A DNA stretch of 64,000 bases. Origin: Fulvimarina sp. (GTDB lineage: Bacteria; Pseudomonadota; Alphaproteobacteria; Rhizobiales; Rhizobiaceae). The position numbers were made by a program, and so were the translations under genes. The notes beneath the pieces are model-generated. The model was not told the origin of the DNA, ran no database searches, and worked only from the letters and a program-made list of their open reading frames with translations. The DNA is taken from the NCBI GenBank assembly GCA_002700095.1, contig PACL01000063.1:51058-115057 (forward strand), in the 5' to 3' direction. Below are positions 39,442 through 47,698 of this stretch, piece after piece; within the stretch, counting starts at the first letter, position 1; each line of letters begins with the position of its first letter.

Positions 39442-40479
39442 ATGAAGAAACATCTCCTCATGCTCGCTGCGGCGGGATCGGTCTTCGCGACGGTCGCCGC
39501 CCAGGCACAGACCAAGACGCTGACCGTCGGCGGCTACGGCGGCTCCTTCGAGACGCTGATGAAGGAACTGATCATTCCGCAGTTCGAGAAGACCCACGAC
39601 GTCACGATCCAGTTCGTCGCCGGCAATTCGACCGAGAACCTCGCGCGCCTCCAGGCCCAGAAGGGCAACCAGGAGCTCGACGTGGTGATCCTCGACGACG
39701 GCCCGATGTACCAGGCCGACGCGCTCGGCTTCTGCGCGCCCCTCGAGGCCAAGATCACCGACAACGCCGACATCTACGATCTCGCCAAGATCGGCCCGAA
39801 TTCGATCGGTTTCGGCTTCGTCGCCACCGGCTTCACCTACAGCACCGCATGGTTCGAGGAGAAGGGCTGGGAGCCGCCGTCGAGCTGGAAGGACCTGGAA
39901 GATCCGAAGTTCGAGCAGATCCTGTCGATCCCGCCGATCTCCAACACCTACGGCCTGCACACCCTCGTCATGATGGCGCGGCTGAATGGCGGCAGCGAGA
40001 CCGACATCGATCCCGGCTACGAGGCGATGGCCGACAAGGTGGCGCCGAACGTCCTCGTCTTCGAGCCGTCCTCGGGCAAGATGTCGGAGCTGTTCCAGTC
40101 CAAGGAGATCGCCCTGTCGATCTGGGGCTCGGGCCGCACCAAGTCGCTGGCCGACACCGGCTTCCCGGCGAAGTTCGCCTATCCGAAGGAAGGCGCCGTG
40201 GCGCTGATGCTGGCCGCCTGCCCGGTGGTCGAGAGCGACGTTCCAGAGGCCTCGCAGGCCTTCGTCGAATATCTCCTCGATCCGGAGATCCAGGTGAAGC
40301 TCGGCGACGCGATGGGCTCGGGCCCGGTCAACAAGAAGACCGTCCTGCCGGACAACCTCGCCGAGTGGCTACCCTATGGCGAGGAGCAGATCTCCAAGCT
40401 CGTCAAGGTCGACTGGGACGTCATCAACCCGGCTCGCCAGGAGTGGACCCAGCGCTGGGCGCGCGAGGTCGAGCGCTGA
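39442..40479 (+). CDS. ABC transporter substrate-binding protein, spermidine/putrescine type
   Basis: A periplasmic binding protein of 345 residues. The signal peptide (about residues 1-22, ending AAQAQT) is followed by LTVGGYGGSFETLMKE and DVVILDDGPMYQAD, as in the family-1 extracellular solute-binding proteins of polyamine and opine systems. It captures the substrate for the downstream permeases. It is the first gene of the operon. A strong hairpin after it (40505-40531) probably makes it more abundant than the rest. Confidence 0.92.
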   Translation: MKKHLLMLAAAGSVFATVAAQAQTKTLTVGGYGGSFETLMKELIIPQFEKTHDVTIQFVAGNSTENLARLQAQKGNQELDVVILDDGPMYQADALGFCAPLEAKITDNADIYDLAKIGPNSIGFGFVATGFTYSTAWFEEKGWEPPSSWKDLEDPKFEQILSIPPISNTYGLHTLVMMARLNGGSETDIDPGYEAMADKVAPNVLVFEPSSGKMSELFQSKEIALSIWGSGRTKSLADTGFPAKFAYPKEGAVALMLAACPVVESDVPEASQAFVEYLLDPEIQVKLGDAMGSGPVNKKTVLPDNLAEWLPYGEEQISKLVKVDWDVINPARQEWTQRWAREVER

Positions 40480-40504
40480 GAACGGCGGCTGCCTGACCAA
40501 CCGG

Positions 40505-40531
40505 CGGGAGCGGGCCAAACGCCCGCTCCCG
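40505..40531 (+). promoter_or_regulatory. intercistronic mRNA hairpin after the substrate-binding protein gene
   Basis: A stem of 11 base pairs, CGGGAGCGGGC pairing with GCCCGCTCCCG across CAAAC, lies between the substrate-binding protein and the ATPase. No T-run follows, so it should protect the upstream mRNA from 3' decay rather than terminate transcription. Such hairpins are common after binding-protein genes. Confidence 0.6.
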
Positions 40532-40570
40532 GTCCTGCGGCGACCCGCGCGACGGAATGAACGAACGCAC

Positions 40571-41632
40571 ATGGCTATCCTGGAATTACGCGACCTGACC
40601 AAGCGCTTCGGCGAGACGGTGGCGGTCGATCGCTTCACCCTCAGCGTCGAGAAGGGCGAATTCGTCTCGCTGCTCGGCCCGTCGGGCTGCGGCAAGACCA
40701 CCACCCTGCAGATGATCGCCGGCTTCGAGACGCCGTCCGGCGGCGCGATCCATCTGAACGGCCGCGATCTGGCGAAGATCCCGGCGCGCTCGCGCGGCCT
40801 CGGCATCGTCTTCCAGACTTATGCGCTGTTCCCGCACATGACGGTCGAGGAAAATGTCGGCTTCGGCCTCGAGATGCGCAAGGTGCCCGCCGCCGAGCGC
40901 AAGAAGCGCATCGCCGCGACCCTCGATCTCGTCCACCTGTCGCATCTGTCCGGCCGCTATCCGCGGCAGATGTCCGGCGGCCAGCGCCAGCGCGTCGCTT
41001 TGGCGAGAGCCCTCGTCATCGAGCCGGAGCTCCTGCTCCTCGACGAGCCCTTGTCCAATCTCGACGCCAAGCTGCGCGAGGAGATGCAGCTGGAGCTGCG
41101 GCGGATCCAGCAGGAGGCCGGCGTCACCACGCTGCTGGTCACCCACGACCAGTCGGAGGCCATGGCCCTCAGCGATCGCATTGCCGTCATGCAGGGTGGC
41201 CGGCTCGTCCAGGAGGCGACGCCCTTCGACGCCTATGATCGGCCGACCAACGGCTTCGTCTCCTCCTTCCTCGGCAAGAGCAACGCCATCGACGCCCATG
41301 TGGAGAGCGTCGGCGCCGACGGCACGGTCCTGCGCTGCGGCGATCTGCGGCTGAACGGCCCGGCCCATGGCGAAGCGGCGGGTCCGGTGCTGATCTCCCT
41401 GCGCCCCGAGCGAATCGAATTCTGCGGCGAGGGCGACGGCGTCGTTGCCGGCCGTGTCACCGAGCGGATCTTCCTCGGCGACCAGTGGCTGTTCAAGGTC
41501 GACACCTCCCTCGGCGAAATCCTCGTCATGCGCCGCAACAGCGGCCGCCGCGAGCCCGATGTCGGCGAGACCGTCCACCTCGCCTGGCAGGCGGAGCACC
41601 TGCGCATCCTGGCCGTGGAGACGGCCGCATGA
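40571..41632 (+). CDS. ABC transporter ATP-binding protein (PotA-like)
   Basis: The ATPase of the importer, 353 residues. It has Walker A GPSGCGKTTT (about 37-46), signature MSGGQRQRVALAR, Walker B LLLLDEPLSNLD and a C-terminal TOBE-type regulatory domain (about 270-350). The start is ATG 40571; the longer frame from 40376 overlaps the binding-protein gene. Its stop overlaps the start of the first permease (ATGA at 41629-41632). It works with the two permeases that follow. Confidence 0.95.
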   Translation: MAILELRDLTKRFGETVAVDRFTLSVEKGEFVSLLGPSGCGKTTTLQMIAGFETPSGGAIHLNGRDLAKIPARSRGLGIVFQTYALFPHMTVEENVGFGLEMRKVPAAERKKRIAATLDLVHLSHLSGRYPRQMSGGQRQRVALARALVIEPELLLLDEPLSNLDAKLREEMQLELRRIQQEAGVTTLLVTHDQSEAMALSDRIAVMQGGRLVQEATPFDAYDRPTNGFVSSFLGKSNAIDAHVESVGADGTVLRCGDLRLNGPAHGEAAGPVLISLRPERIEFCGEGDGVVAGRVTERIFLGDQWLFKVDTSLGEILVMRRNSGRREPDVGETVHLAWQAEHLRILAVETAA

Positions 41633-42480
41633 CCAGCGCCCGTCCGTGGCTCCTGAGCGCGCCGGCGCTCGTCATCTTTGCCGTGATGCTGCTCACGCCG
41701 TTGGTGATGACGGCGGTGCTCTCCTTCAACAGCTTCGACTTCTACGGCGGCATCAAGCCGACCTTCGGCTTCCAGAACTATGCCGACGTGCTCAGCGACA
41801 GCTACTTTTACGAGATCTTCTTGCGCACCTTCCTGATCGCGCTGGCGACCACCGTGATCGCGGCGCTGATCGGCACGCCGCAGGCCTATTTCCTGTTGCG
41901 CATGCACCCGTTCTGGCGCTCGCTGATGATCCTCGTGGTGCTCGGCCCGCTGCTGATCTCCGTCGTGGTGCGCACGCTCGGCTGGGCGATCCTCCTCGGC
42001 AACAACGGCGTCATCAACGATGCCTTGCGCTCGATCGGCCTGATCGAGCGGCCGCTGAAGATGATGTACACCTCCGGCGGCATCGTTTTGGCGCTCGTTC
42101 ATGTCATGGTGCCGTTCATGATCCTCGCCGTCTGGGCGGCGCTGCAGCGCCAGGACCCGGCGACGGAGAAGGCCGCCGAATCCCTCGGCGCGAGACCAGC
42201 GACAGTGTTCCGCCGGATCGTCCTGCCCCAGGCGATGCCGGGCATCCTGTCGGGCTCGCTGATCGTCTTCTCGCTGTCGGCCAGCGCCTTCGCGACACCG
42301 GCGATCCTCGGCGGCCGGCGGGTCAAGGTGGTCTCGACCACCGTCTATGACGAGTTCCTCAACACCCTCAACTGGCCGCTCGGCGCCGCCATCGCCGTCA
42401 TCCTCCTCGTCTCCGTCCTCGCCATCATGGTGGCCTGGAACAAGCTGGTCGAGAAGCGCTTCGCGGGAGTGTTCGAATGA
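41629..42480 (+). CDS. ABC transporter permease (PotB-like)
   Basis: An inner-membrane permease of 283 residues with about six membrane segments. The coupling-helix motif (EKAAESLGARPATVFRRI, near residue 190) that contacts the ATPase is intact. It starts at ATG 41629 and ends overlapping the second permease by four bases (ATGA). With the next gene it forms the translocation pore. Confidence 0.94.
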   Translation: MTSARPWLLSAPALVIFAVMLLTPLVMTAVLSFNSFDFYGGIKPTFGFQNYADVLSDSYFYEIFLRTFLIALATTVIAALIGTPQAYFLLRMHPFWRSLMILVVLGPLLISVVVRTLGWAILLGNNGVINDALRSIGLIERPLKMMYTSGGIVLALVHVMVPFMILAVWAALQRQDPATEKAAESLGARPATVFRRIVLPQAMPGILSGSLIVFSLSASAFATPAILGGRRVKVVSTTVYDEFLNTLNWPLGAAIAVILLVSVLAIMVAWNKLVEKRFAGVFE

Positions 42481-43277
42481 CCCGGAACAGCCTCTTCGCC
42501 AAGCTCTTCAGCCTCATCTTCGCGATCTTCATGCTGGCGCCGCTGGTGGTCGTCGTCGGTGTCGCCTTCACGCCGGAGGGTTTTCTGGAATTCCCGCCGA
42601 GCGGCATCTCGCTGCGCTGGTTCTGGGCGATCCTCGACAATCCGGACTTCATCGACGCGGCGATCATGAGCCTGCAGCTCGGCGTCGCCTCGGCGACCAT
42701 CGCGACGGTGATCTGCGTGCCCGCCGCGCTCGCCATCGGCGGCGGCCGCTTTGCCGGCCGCGACGCGCTGCAGGCGCTGTTCCTGTCGCCGCTGACGGTG
42801 CCGACGGTGGTGCTCGGCATCGCCTTCCTGCGGTTCCTGTCGATGCTGGGGCTGAACGGCACCTTCGGGGGCCTGGTCTTCTGCCACGTCGTCATCGTCG
42901 TGCCCTTCGTCCTGCGCCTCGTCCTCGCCTCGGTCACCGGGCTCGACCCCTCGATCGCCCGGGCGGCGACGTCGCTTGGCGCCGGCGGCTGGACGGTGTT
43001 CCGGCGGATCACCCTGCCCGCCATCGTGCCCGGCATCGTCGGCGGCTGGGTGCTCGCCTTCATCACCAGCTTCGACGAGCTCACCGTCACCGTCTTCATC
43101 GTCAATCCGGCGACGACGACCCTGCCCGTCAAGCTGTTTTCCCACATCACCCAGACCACCGACCCGCTGGTCGCCTCGGTCTCGACGGTCGCCATCCTGT
43201 TCACGGTCGCGCTCATGCTGATCGTCGACCGGCTCTACGGGCTCGACCGTCTGCTCATCGGAGAAGGATCGCGCTGA
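42477..43277 (+). CDS. ABC transporter permease (PotC-like)
   Basis: The second permease, 266 residues with about six membrane segments and the coupling-helix motif ARAATSLGAGGWTVFRRI near residue 165. It follows the first permease with a four-base overlap, and its stop shares one base with the ATG of the next gene (TGATG at 43275-43279). The importer is thus complete: binding protein, ATPase and two permeases. Confidence 0.94.
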   Translation: MTRNSLFAKLFSLIFAIFMLAPLVVVVGVAFTPEGFLEFPPSGISLRWFWAILDNPDFIDAAIMSLQLGVASATIATVICVPAALAIGGGRFAGRDALQALFLSPLTVPTVVLGIAFLRFLSMLGLNGTFGGLVFCHVVIVVPFVLRLVLASVTGLDPSIARAATSLGAGGWTVFRRITLPAIVPGIVGGWVLAFITSFDELTVTVFIVNPATTTLPVKLFSHITQTTDPLVASVSTVAILFTVALMLIVDRLYGLDRLLIGEGSR

Positions 43278-44386
43278 TGCAGAGCGATGCGCTCGTGCTT
43301 GGTGGCGGCCTCGTCGGCGCCGCCACCGCCTATGGTCTGGCCAGAGAAGGCCTCAAGGTCACCGTTCTCGACGAAGGCGACGTCGCCTTCCGGGCTTCCA
43401 GGGGCAATTTCGGCCTCGTCTGGGTCCAGTCGAAGGGCGACGGCTATCCCGACTACGCCATCTGGACCCGCCGCAGCGCCGATCTGTGGCCGTCGCTCGA
43501 CGCCATGCTGAAGGAGGAGACCGGCGTCTCCACCGCCTACGAGAAGCCGGGCGGGCTGCACTTCTGTCTCTCCGAGGAGGAGCTGGAGAAGCGCAAGAGC
43601 CTGATCGCGCGGCTCCACAACGTGCATGGCGCGGCCAATTACGGCGCCCGCATCCTCGACCGGCAGGAGGTGCGGGAGATGATGCCGGAGATCGGGCCGG
43701 AGGTCGTCGGCGGCACCTATTGCGAGCATGACGGCCATGCGAGCCCGCTCTACCTCCTGCGGGCGCTGCATGACGGCATCAAGCGCCGCGGCGGCCGCAT
43801 CGTCGCCGACGCCAAGGCCGAATCGATCGCCCGCGACGGCGAGGGCTATGCGGTGACGACACCCTCCGGCACCTTCCGCGCCGGGCGGGTCGTGCTCGCC
43901 GCCGGCCTCGGCAACAAGGCGCTGGGCCGAAACGTCGGCCTCGACCTGAACATTGCGCCGCTGAAGGGCCAGATCCTCGTCACCGAGCGAACGAGACCCC
44001 GTCTCAACATGCCCACCCACGTGGTCCGCCAGACCGGCGAAGGCTCGATCATGATCGGCGACAGCCACGAGGACGTCGGCTTCGACGTGTCCTCGTCCTC
44101 GGACGTGATGGCGACGCTGGCCGCACGGGCGATCCGGATGTTCCCCTTCGTCAAGGACCTGCGCATCGTCCGGTCCTGGGCGGCGCTCCGGATCATGAGC
44201 CCCGACGGATATCCGATCTATCAGCAATCCGAGAGCCATCCCGGCGTCTTCTCGGTCAACTGCCATTCCGGCGTCACCCTCGCCGGCTCCCACGCCTTGG
44301 CCCTCGCCCCGATGATCGCGAAAGGCGCGCTCGGCGAGGAGCTGTCAGCATTCACCGCAAGGAGGTTCGATGCCCCAGCGAATTGA
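43277..44386 (+). CDS. FAD-dependent oxidoreductase, DAO family (HcnC/OoxB-like), copy 1
   Basis: A flavoprotein of 369 residues. It starts with the FAD-binding motif ALVLGGGLVGAATAYGLA at residues 5-22 and has the second FAD motif region near 200-215 (VVLAAGLGN). It belongs to the D-amino-acid-oxidase-like family whose members oxidise amino acids, sarcosine, opines or hydroxyproline. Together with the next two genes it resembles HcnABC or opine oxidase: this would be the catalytic subunit. The gene starts at ATG 43277 and overlaps the 2Fe-2S gene by 17 bases. Substrate unknown. Confidence 0.9.
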   Translation: MQSDALVLGGGLVGAATAYGLAREGLKVTVLDEGDVAFRASRGNFGLVWVQSKGDGYPDYAIWTRRSADLWPSLDAMLKEETGVSTAYEKPGGLHFCLSEEELEKRKSLIARLHNVHGAANYGARILDRQEVREMMPEIGPEVVGGTYCEHDGHASPLYLLRALHDGIKRRGGRIVADAKAESIARDGEGYAVTTPSGTFRAGRVVLAAGLGNKALGRNVGLDLNIAPLKGQILVTERTRPRLNMPTHVVRQTGEGSIMIGDSHEDVGFDVSSSSDVMATLAARAIRMFPFVKDLRIVRSWAALRIMSPDGYPIYQQSESHPGVFSVNCHSGVTLAGSHALALAPMIAKGALGEELSAFTARRFDAPAN

Positions 44387-44660
44387 CACGAGCGGCGAGA
44401 CGGTCCGCTTCACCTTCGAGGGCCGCGACGTCGAGGCGCGCGCCGGCGAGACCATCGCCGCCGCCCTGATCGCCAGCGGCGAGACGACGACGCGGGCCTC
44501 CGTGGTGTCCGGCGCCCCGCGCGGACCGTTCTGCATGATGGGCGTGTGCTTCGAATGCCTGGTCGAGATCGACGGCGTGCCGAACCGGCAGGCCTGCATG
44601 ATCGTGGCAGAGCCGGGCATGACGGTTGCCCGGCAGACCGCGGACGAGGTGGCGGCATGA
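44370..44660 (+). CDS. (2Fe-2S)-binding protein (HcnA-like subunit)
   Basis: A 96-residue ferredoxin-like subunit. Cys residues in CMMGVCFEC, plus a further Cys in NRQACM 14 residues later, give the C-x4-C-x2-C-x11-C pattern of a plant-type [2Fe-2S] cluster. It is the same size as HcnA and the small subunits of opine dehydrogenases. It overlaps the flavoenzyme gene before it by 17 bases and the gene after it by four (ATGA). It should pass electrons within a complex with its neighbours. Confidence 0.92.
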   Translation: MPQRIDTSGETVRFTFEGRDVEARAGETIAAALIASGETTTRASVVSGAPRGPFCMMGVCFECLVEIDGVPNRQACMIVAEPGMTVARQTADEVAA

Positions 44661-46042
44661 ACAGCTATGACGTGGTGATCGTGGGCGCCGGCCCGGCCGG
44701 CATGGCCTGCGCCGCCGAGGCCCGGCAAGCCGGCCTCTCCACCCTCGTCCTCGACGAGCAGCCGCGCCCCGGCGGCCAGATCTTCCGCGACATCGAGGTC
44801 TCCGATCCGGGGCGCCGGGCGCTGCTCGGCAAGGACTACGCCGAGGGCGCGCGGATCGCCGAGGCGTTCCGGGCCTCCGGCGCGGACTACGTCTCCGGCG
44901 CCGTGGTCTGGAACATCGACAGCGCCAAGCGCATCGACTACTCGGCCGGCGGGCGCTCCCACAGCGTCGAGGCGAAGAGCCTCGTCGCCGCGACCGGCGC
45001 GATCGAGCGGCCGACGCCGATGCCTGGCTGGACCCTGCCGGGCGTCACCACGGTGGGCGCCGCGCAGATCCTCCTGAAGACCTCCGGCATCGTGTTCGAA
45101 GACCTCGTCCTCGTCGGCTCGGGGCCGCTGCTCTGGCTCGCCGCCAGCCAGATGATCACCGCCGGCGTGCCGCCGAAGGCGATCGTCGAGACCGTGCCGA
45201 AAAGCCGCTACCGGGCCGCCGCCCGGCATGTCCTGCGGGCGTTGCCCGGCTGGCGCTATCTCGCCAAGGGCTTTGCGATGATGCGGGCGGTGAAGCGGGC
45301 CGGCGTGCCGGTCCACCGGGACGCCGAAGACATCGCCATCGAGGGCGACAGCGCGGCAACCGCCGTGACCTTCACCAGTGGCAGCAAGCGGCACCGGATC
45401 GAGACGGCGCATGTCGCCCTGCACCAGGGCGTCGTGCCCAACCAGCAGATGACCCGGGTGATGAACTGCCAGCATCGCTTCGACGAGAGCCAGCGGGCCT
45501 TCCTGCCGGTGCTCAGCGAGGATTTCGAGACGACGGTACCGGGCGTCTTCGTCGCCGGCGACGGGGCCGGGATCGGCGGGGCGAAGTCGGCGGCTATGCG
45601 CGGCCGGCTGGTCGCCATGCGGATCGCAGAGACGGCCGGCAAGCCGGTCTCGGGGGAGCGCGCCAAGCTGCGAACCGCGCTTGCCAGGGATGCGGCCGTG
45701 CGGCCGCTGCTCGAGGCGCTCTATGCGCCGTCGGACGACGTCCTGTCGCCGGCCGACGCGGTGATGGTCTGCCGCTGCGAGGAGATCACCGCCGGGCAGA
45801 TCCGCGAGGCGGTGGCGCTGGGTGCCCCGGGGCCGAACCAGGTGAAGTCGTTCCTGCGGGCCGGCATGGGCCCCTGCCAGGGCCGGATGTGCGGCCTGGC
45901 CGTCAGCGAGATCATCGCCGCCGCCCGCGGCGAATCGCCCTCAACCGTCGACTACTACCGGATCCGCCCGCCCCTGAAGCCGCTGCTCCTGTCGGAGCTC
46001 GCAGGCCTCGGCGCCGAGGCGCCGCGCGAGGCGGCGGAATAG
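44657..46042 (+). CDS. FAD/NAD(P)-dependent oxidoreductase with BFD-type 2Fe-2S domain (HcnB/OoxA-like)
   Basis: A 461-residue subunit. The N-terminal DVVIVGAGPAGMACAAEA at residues 5-22 binds FAD and a second dinucleotide fold (EDLVLVGSGPLLW) is near residue 155. The C-terminus carries a bacterioferritin-ferredoxin-like domain with CRCEE near 375-379 and CQGRMC near 412-417, the four-Cys cluster site. HcnB of cyanide-forming glycine oxidation and OoxA of octopine oxidase have this plan. It starts at ATG 44657, overlapping the previous stop by four bases. Confidence 0.92.
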   Translation: MNSYDVVIVGAGPAGMACAAEARQAGLSTLVLDEQPRPGGQIFRDIEVSDPGRRALLGKDYAEGARIAEAFRASGADYVSGAVVWNIDSAKRIDYSAGGRSHSVEAKSLVAATGAIERPTPMPGWTLPGVTTVGAAQILLKTSGIVFEDLVLVGSGPLLWLAASQMITAGVPPKAIVETVPKSRYRAAARHVLRALPGWRYLAKGFAMMRAVKRAGVPVHRDAEDIAIEGDSAATAVTFTSGSKRHRIETAHVALHQGVVPNQQMTRVMNCQHRFDESQRAFLPVLSEDFETTVPGVFVAGDGAGIGGAKSAAMRGRLVAMRIAETAGKPVSGERAKLRTALARDAAVRPLLEALYAPSDDVLSPADAVMVCRCEEITAGQIREAVALGAPGPNQVKSFLRAGMGPCQGRMCGLAVSEIIAAARGESPSTVDYYRIRPPLKPLLLSELAGLGAEAPREAAE

Positions 46043-46068
46043 ACCAAACCTTCAGAAGGCGTCATCAC

Positions 46069-47235
46069 ATGACCAACCGGACGGCGGACCTCCTCGTCAT
46101 CGGCGGGGGTATCCACGGCTGCTCGGCCGCGCTGCATGCCGCCATGCGCGGCCTCGACGTGGTCGTGATCGAGAAGGACACGGTGGGGCGCCATGCCTCC
46201 GGTGTGAATGCCGGCGGCGTGCGGCGGCTCGGCCGCCACTATGCCGAGGTGCCGATCTCCCAGCGCTCGATGGAGATCTGGCACCGGATCGAGGACCTCG
46301 TCGACGACGACTGCGGCTTCCAGCGGGCACCGCAGATCAAGGTCGCCGAGAGCGAGGCCGACCTCGACGAGCTGAAGGCCCGCGCCGCGCATCTGCGGGC
46401 CATGGGCTTCGAACACGAGGTCGTCCTCGACCGCGGCGAGCTGCGCGCGCATCTGCCGGCGGTCGCCGAGCACTGCGTCGGCGGCCTCGCCAGCCTCGAC
46501 GACGGCTTCGCCCAGCCCTACCAAACGACCTTCGCCTTCAGCCGCAAGGCGCGCTCGCTCGGCGTGCGCTTCGAGGAGAACTGCCGGGCGCAACGGGTGA
46601 CGCGCGTCGGGTCCGACTTCAAGGTCACGACCGACCGGGGCGTCTTTTCCGGCCGCCGGCTGCTCAACTGCGGCGGCGCCTGGGCCGGCGAGATCGCCCG
46701 GCAGCTCGGCGAGCCGGTCGAGGTCGAGCCGACGGCGCCGATGATGCTGGTAACCGGCCGGATGCCGCGCTTCTGCACCGCCGTCGTCGGCAACCAGAGC
46801 CGGCCGCTCTCCTTCAAGCAGATGGCCAACGGCACCGTGGTGATCGGCGGCGGCCTGCGCGGCCGGGCGCTGCCCGAGACGAACGTCTCCGAGCTGATCT
46901 TCTCCGAGTTGCGCCGGACCGCCGAGACGGCCATCGCCATCTTCCCGATCATGAAGGGCGCCAGTATCGTGCGCTCCTGGGCCGGCATCGAGGGCCGCAT
47001 GCCCGACGGCATTCCGGTGATCTCGCCCTCCTCCACGCAAGAGGGCGCCTATCACGCCTTCGGCTTCTCGTCCCACGGCTTCCAGATGGGGCCGGGCGTC
47101 GGCGAGATCATGGCCGAGCTGGTCGCCACCGGCCGCACCAACGCGCCGATCGCGCCCTTCGCGATCACCCGTTTCGCCCCGGAGGCCGACGCCTCCGGAT
47201 CATCCCCCACGCAGACCGAAGGACTTTCAGCGTGA
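46069..47235 (+). CDS. FAD-dependent oxidoreductase, DAO family, copy 2
   Basis: A second flavoprotein of the family, 388 residues. The FAD-binding motif LLVIGGGIHGCSAALHAA is at residues 7-24 and NCGGAWAGEIA near 200 is the usual later FAD contact. It is diverged from the copy at 43277, so it is not a tandem duplication. It starts at ATG 46069, 26 bases after the previous gene, and its stop overlaps the GTG start of the RidA gene by four bases. It may give the complex a second catalytic subunit for another isomer or the next step. Confidence 0.9.
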   Translation: MTNRTADLLVIGGGIHGCSAALHAAMRGLDVVVIEKDTVGRHASGVNAGGVRRLGRHYAEVPISQRSMEIWHRIEDLVDDDCGFQRAPQIKVAESEADLDELKARAAHLRAMGFEHEVVLDRGELRAHLPAVAEHCVGGLASLDDGFAQPYQTTFAFSRKARSLGVRFEENCRAQRVTRVGSDFKVTTDRGVFSGRRLLNCGGAWAGEIARQLGEPVEVEPTAPMMLVTGRMPRFCTAVVGNQSRPLSFKQMANGTVVIGGGLRGRALPETNVSELIFSELRRTAETAIAIFPIMKGASIVRSWAGIEGRMPDGIPVISPSSTQEGAYHAFGFSSHGFQMGPGVGEIMAELVATGRTNAPIAPFAITRFAPEADASGSSPTQTEGLSA

Positions 47236-47576
47236 TCACCCGCCACATCCAGACCAAGATCAACCACCGCGTCGTCGAGCACAACGGCGTCCTCTATTTC
47301 GGCGGCCTTGTCGCCGACGACAAATCCAAGGACATGAAGGGCCAGACCGCGGAAATCTGCGCCAAGCTGGACGATCTCCTCGAAAAGGTCGGCTCCTCCA
47401 GGGAGAAGCTGCTGACGGCGATGATCTACATCTCCGACTTCGCGGCCAAGGACGGCATGAACGAAGCCTGGCTAGAATGGATCCCGGCCGAGCACCTGCC
47501 GACCCGCGCCACCATCGGCGTCGCCGAACTCGGCAAGGACGTCCTCATCGAGGTGGTCATCTCCGCCGCGAAGTAA
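47232..47576 (+). CDS. RidA-family imine/enamine deaminase
   Basis: A 114-residue RidA/YjgF protein. The invariant Arg in PTRATIGVAEL (near residue 94) is present, so it should hydrolyse imines. It starts with GTG at 47232, overlapping the previous stop (GTGA). Its job here is probably to hydrolyse reactive imine products released by the flavoenzymes upstream. It is the last gene of the operon and is followed by a strong terminator. Confidence 0.92.
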   Translation: MITRHIQTKINHRVVEHNGVLYFGGLVADDKSKDMKGQTAEICAKLDDLLEKVGSSREKLLTAMIYISDFAAKDGMNEAWLEWIPAEHLPTRATIGVAELGKDVLIEVVISAAK

Positions 47577-47602
47577 GGCTCTTCTGCAAACGAAACGCCG
47601 GA

Positions 47603-47635
47603 GGCCCCGGATCCGCAAGGGTCCGGGGCCTTCTT
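47603..47635 (+). terminator. rho-independent terminator of the importer/oxidoreductase operon
   Basis: A 12-base-pair stem (GGCCCCGGATCC with GGGTCCGGGGCC, one T-G pair) closed by GCAA is followed by TTCTT. It lies 27 bases after the RidA stop. Confidence 0.85.
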
Positions 47636-47698
47636 GCGGGACGAGGTTGCCCCCGCTCATCTTCGGCGCGGACTTCGCCGTTGGCGCTCTCCGGCCAC

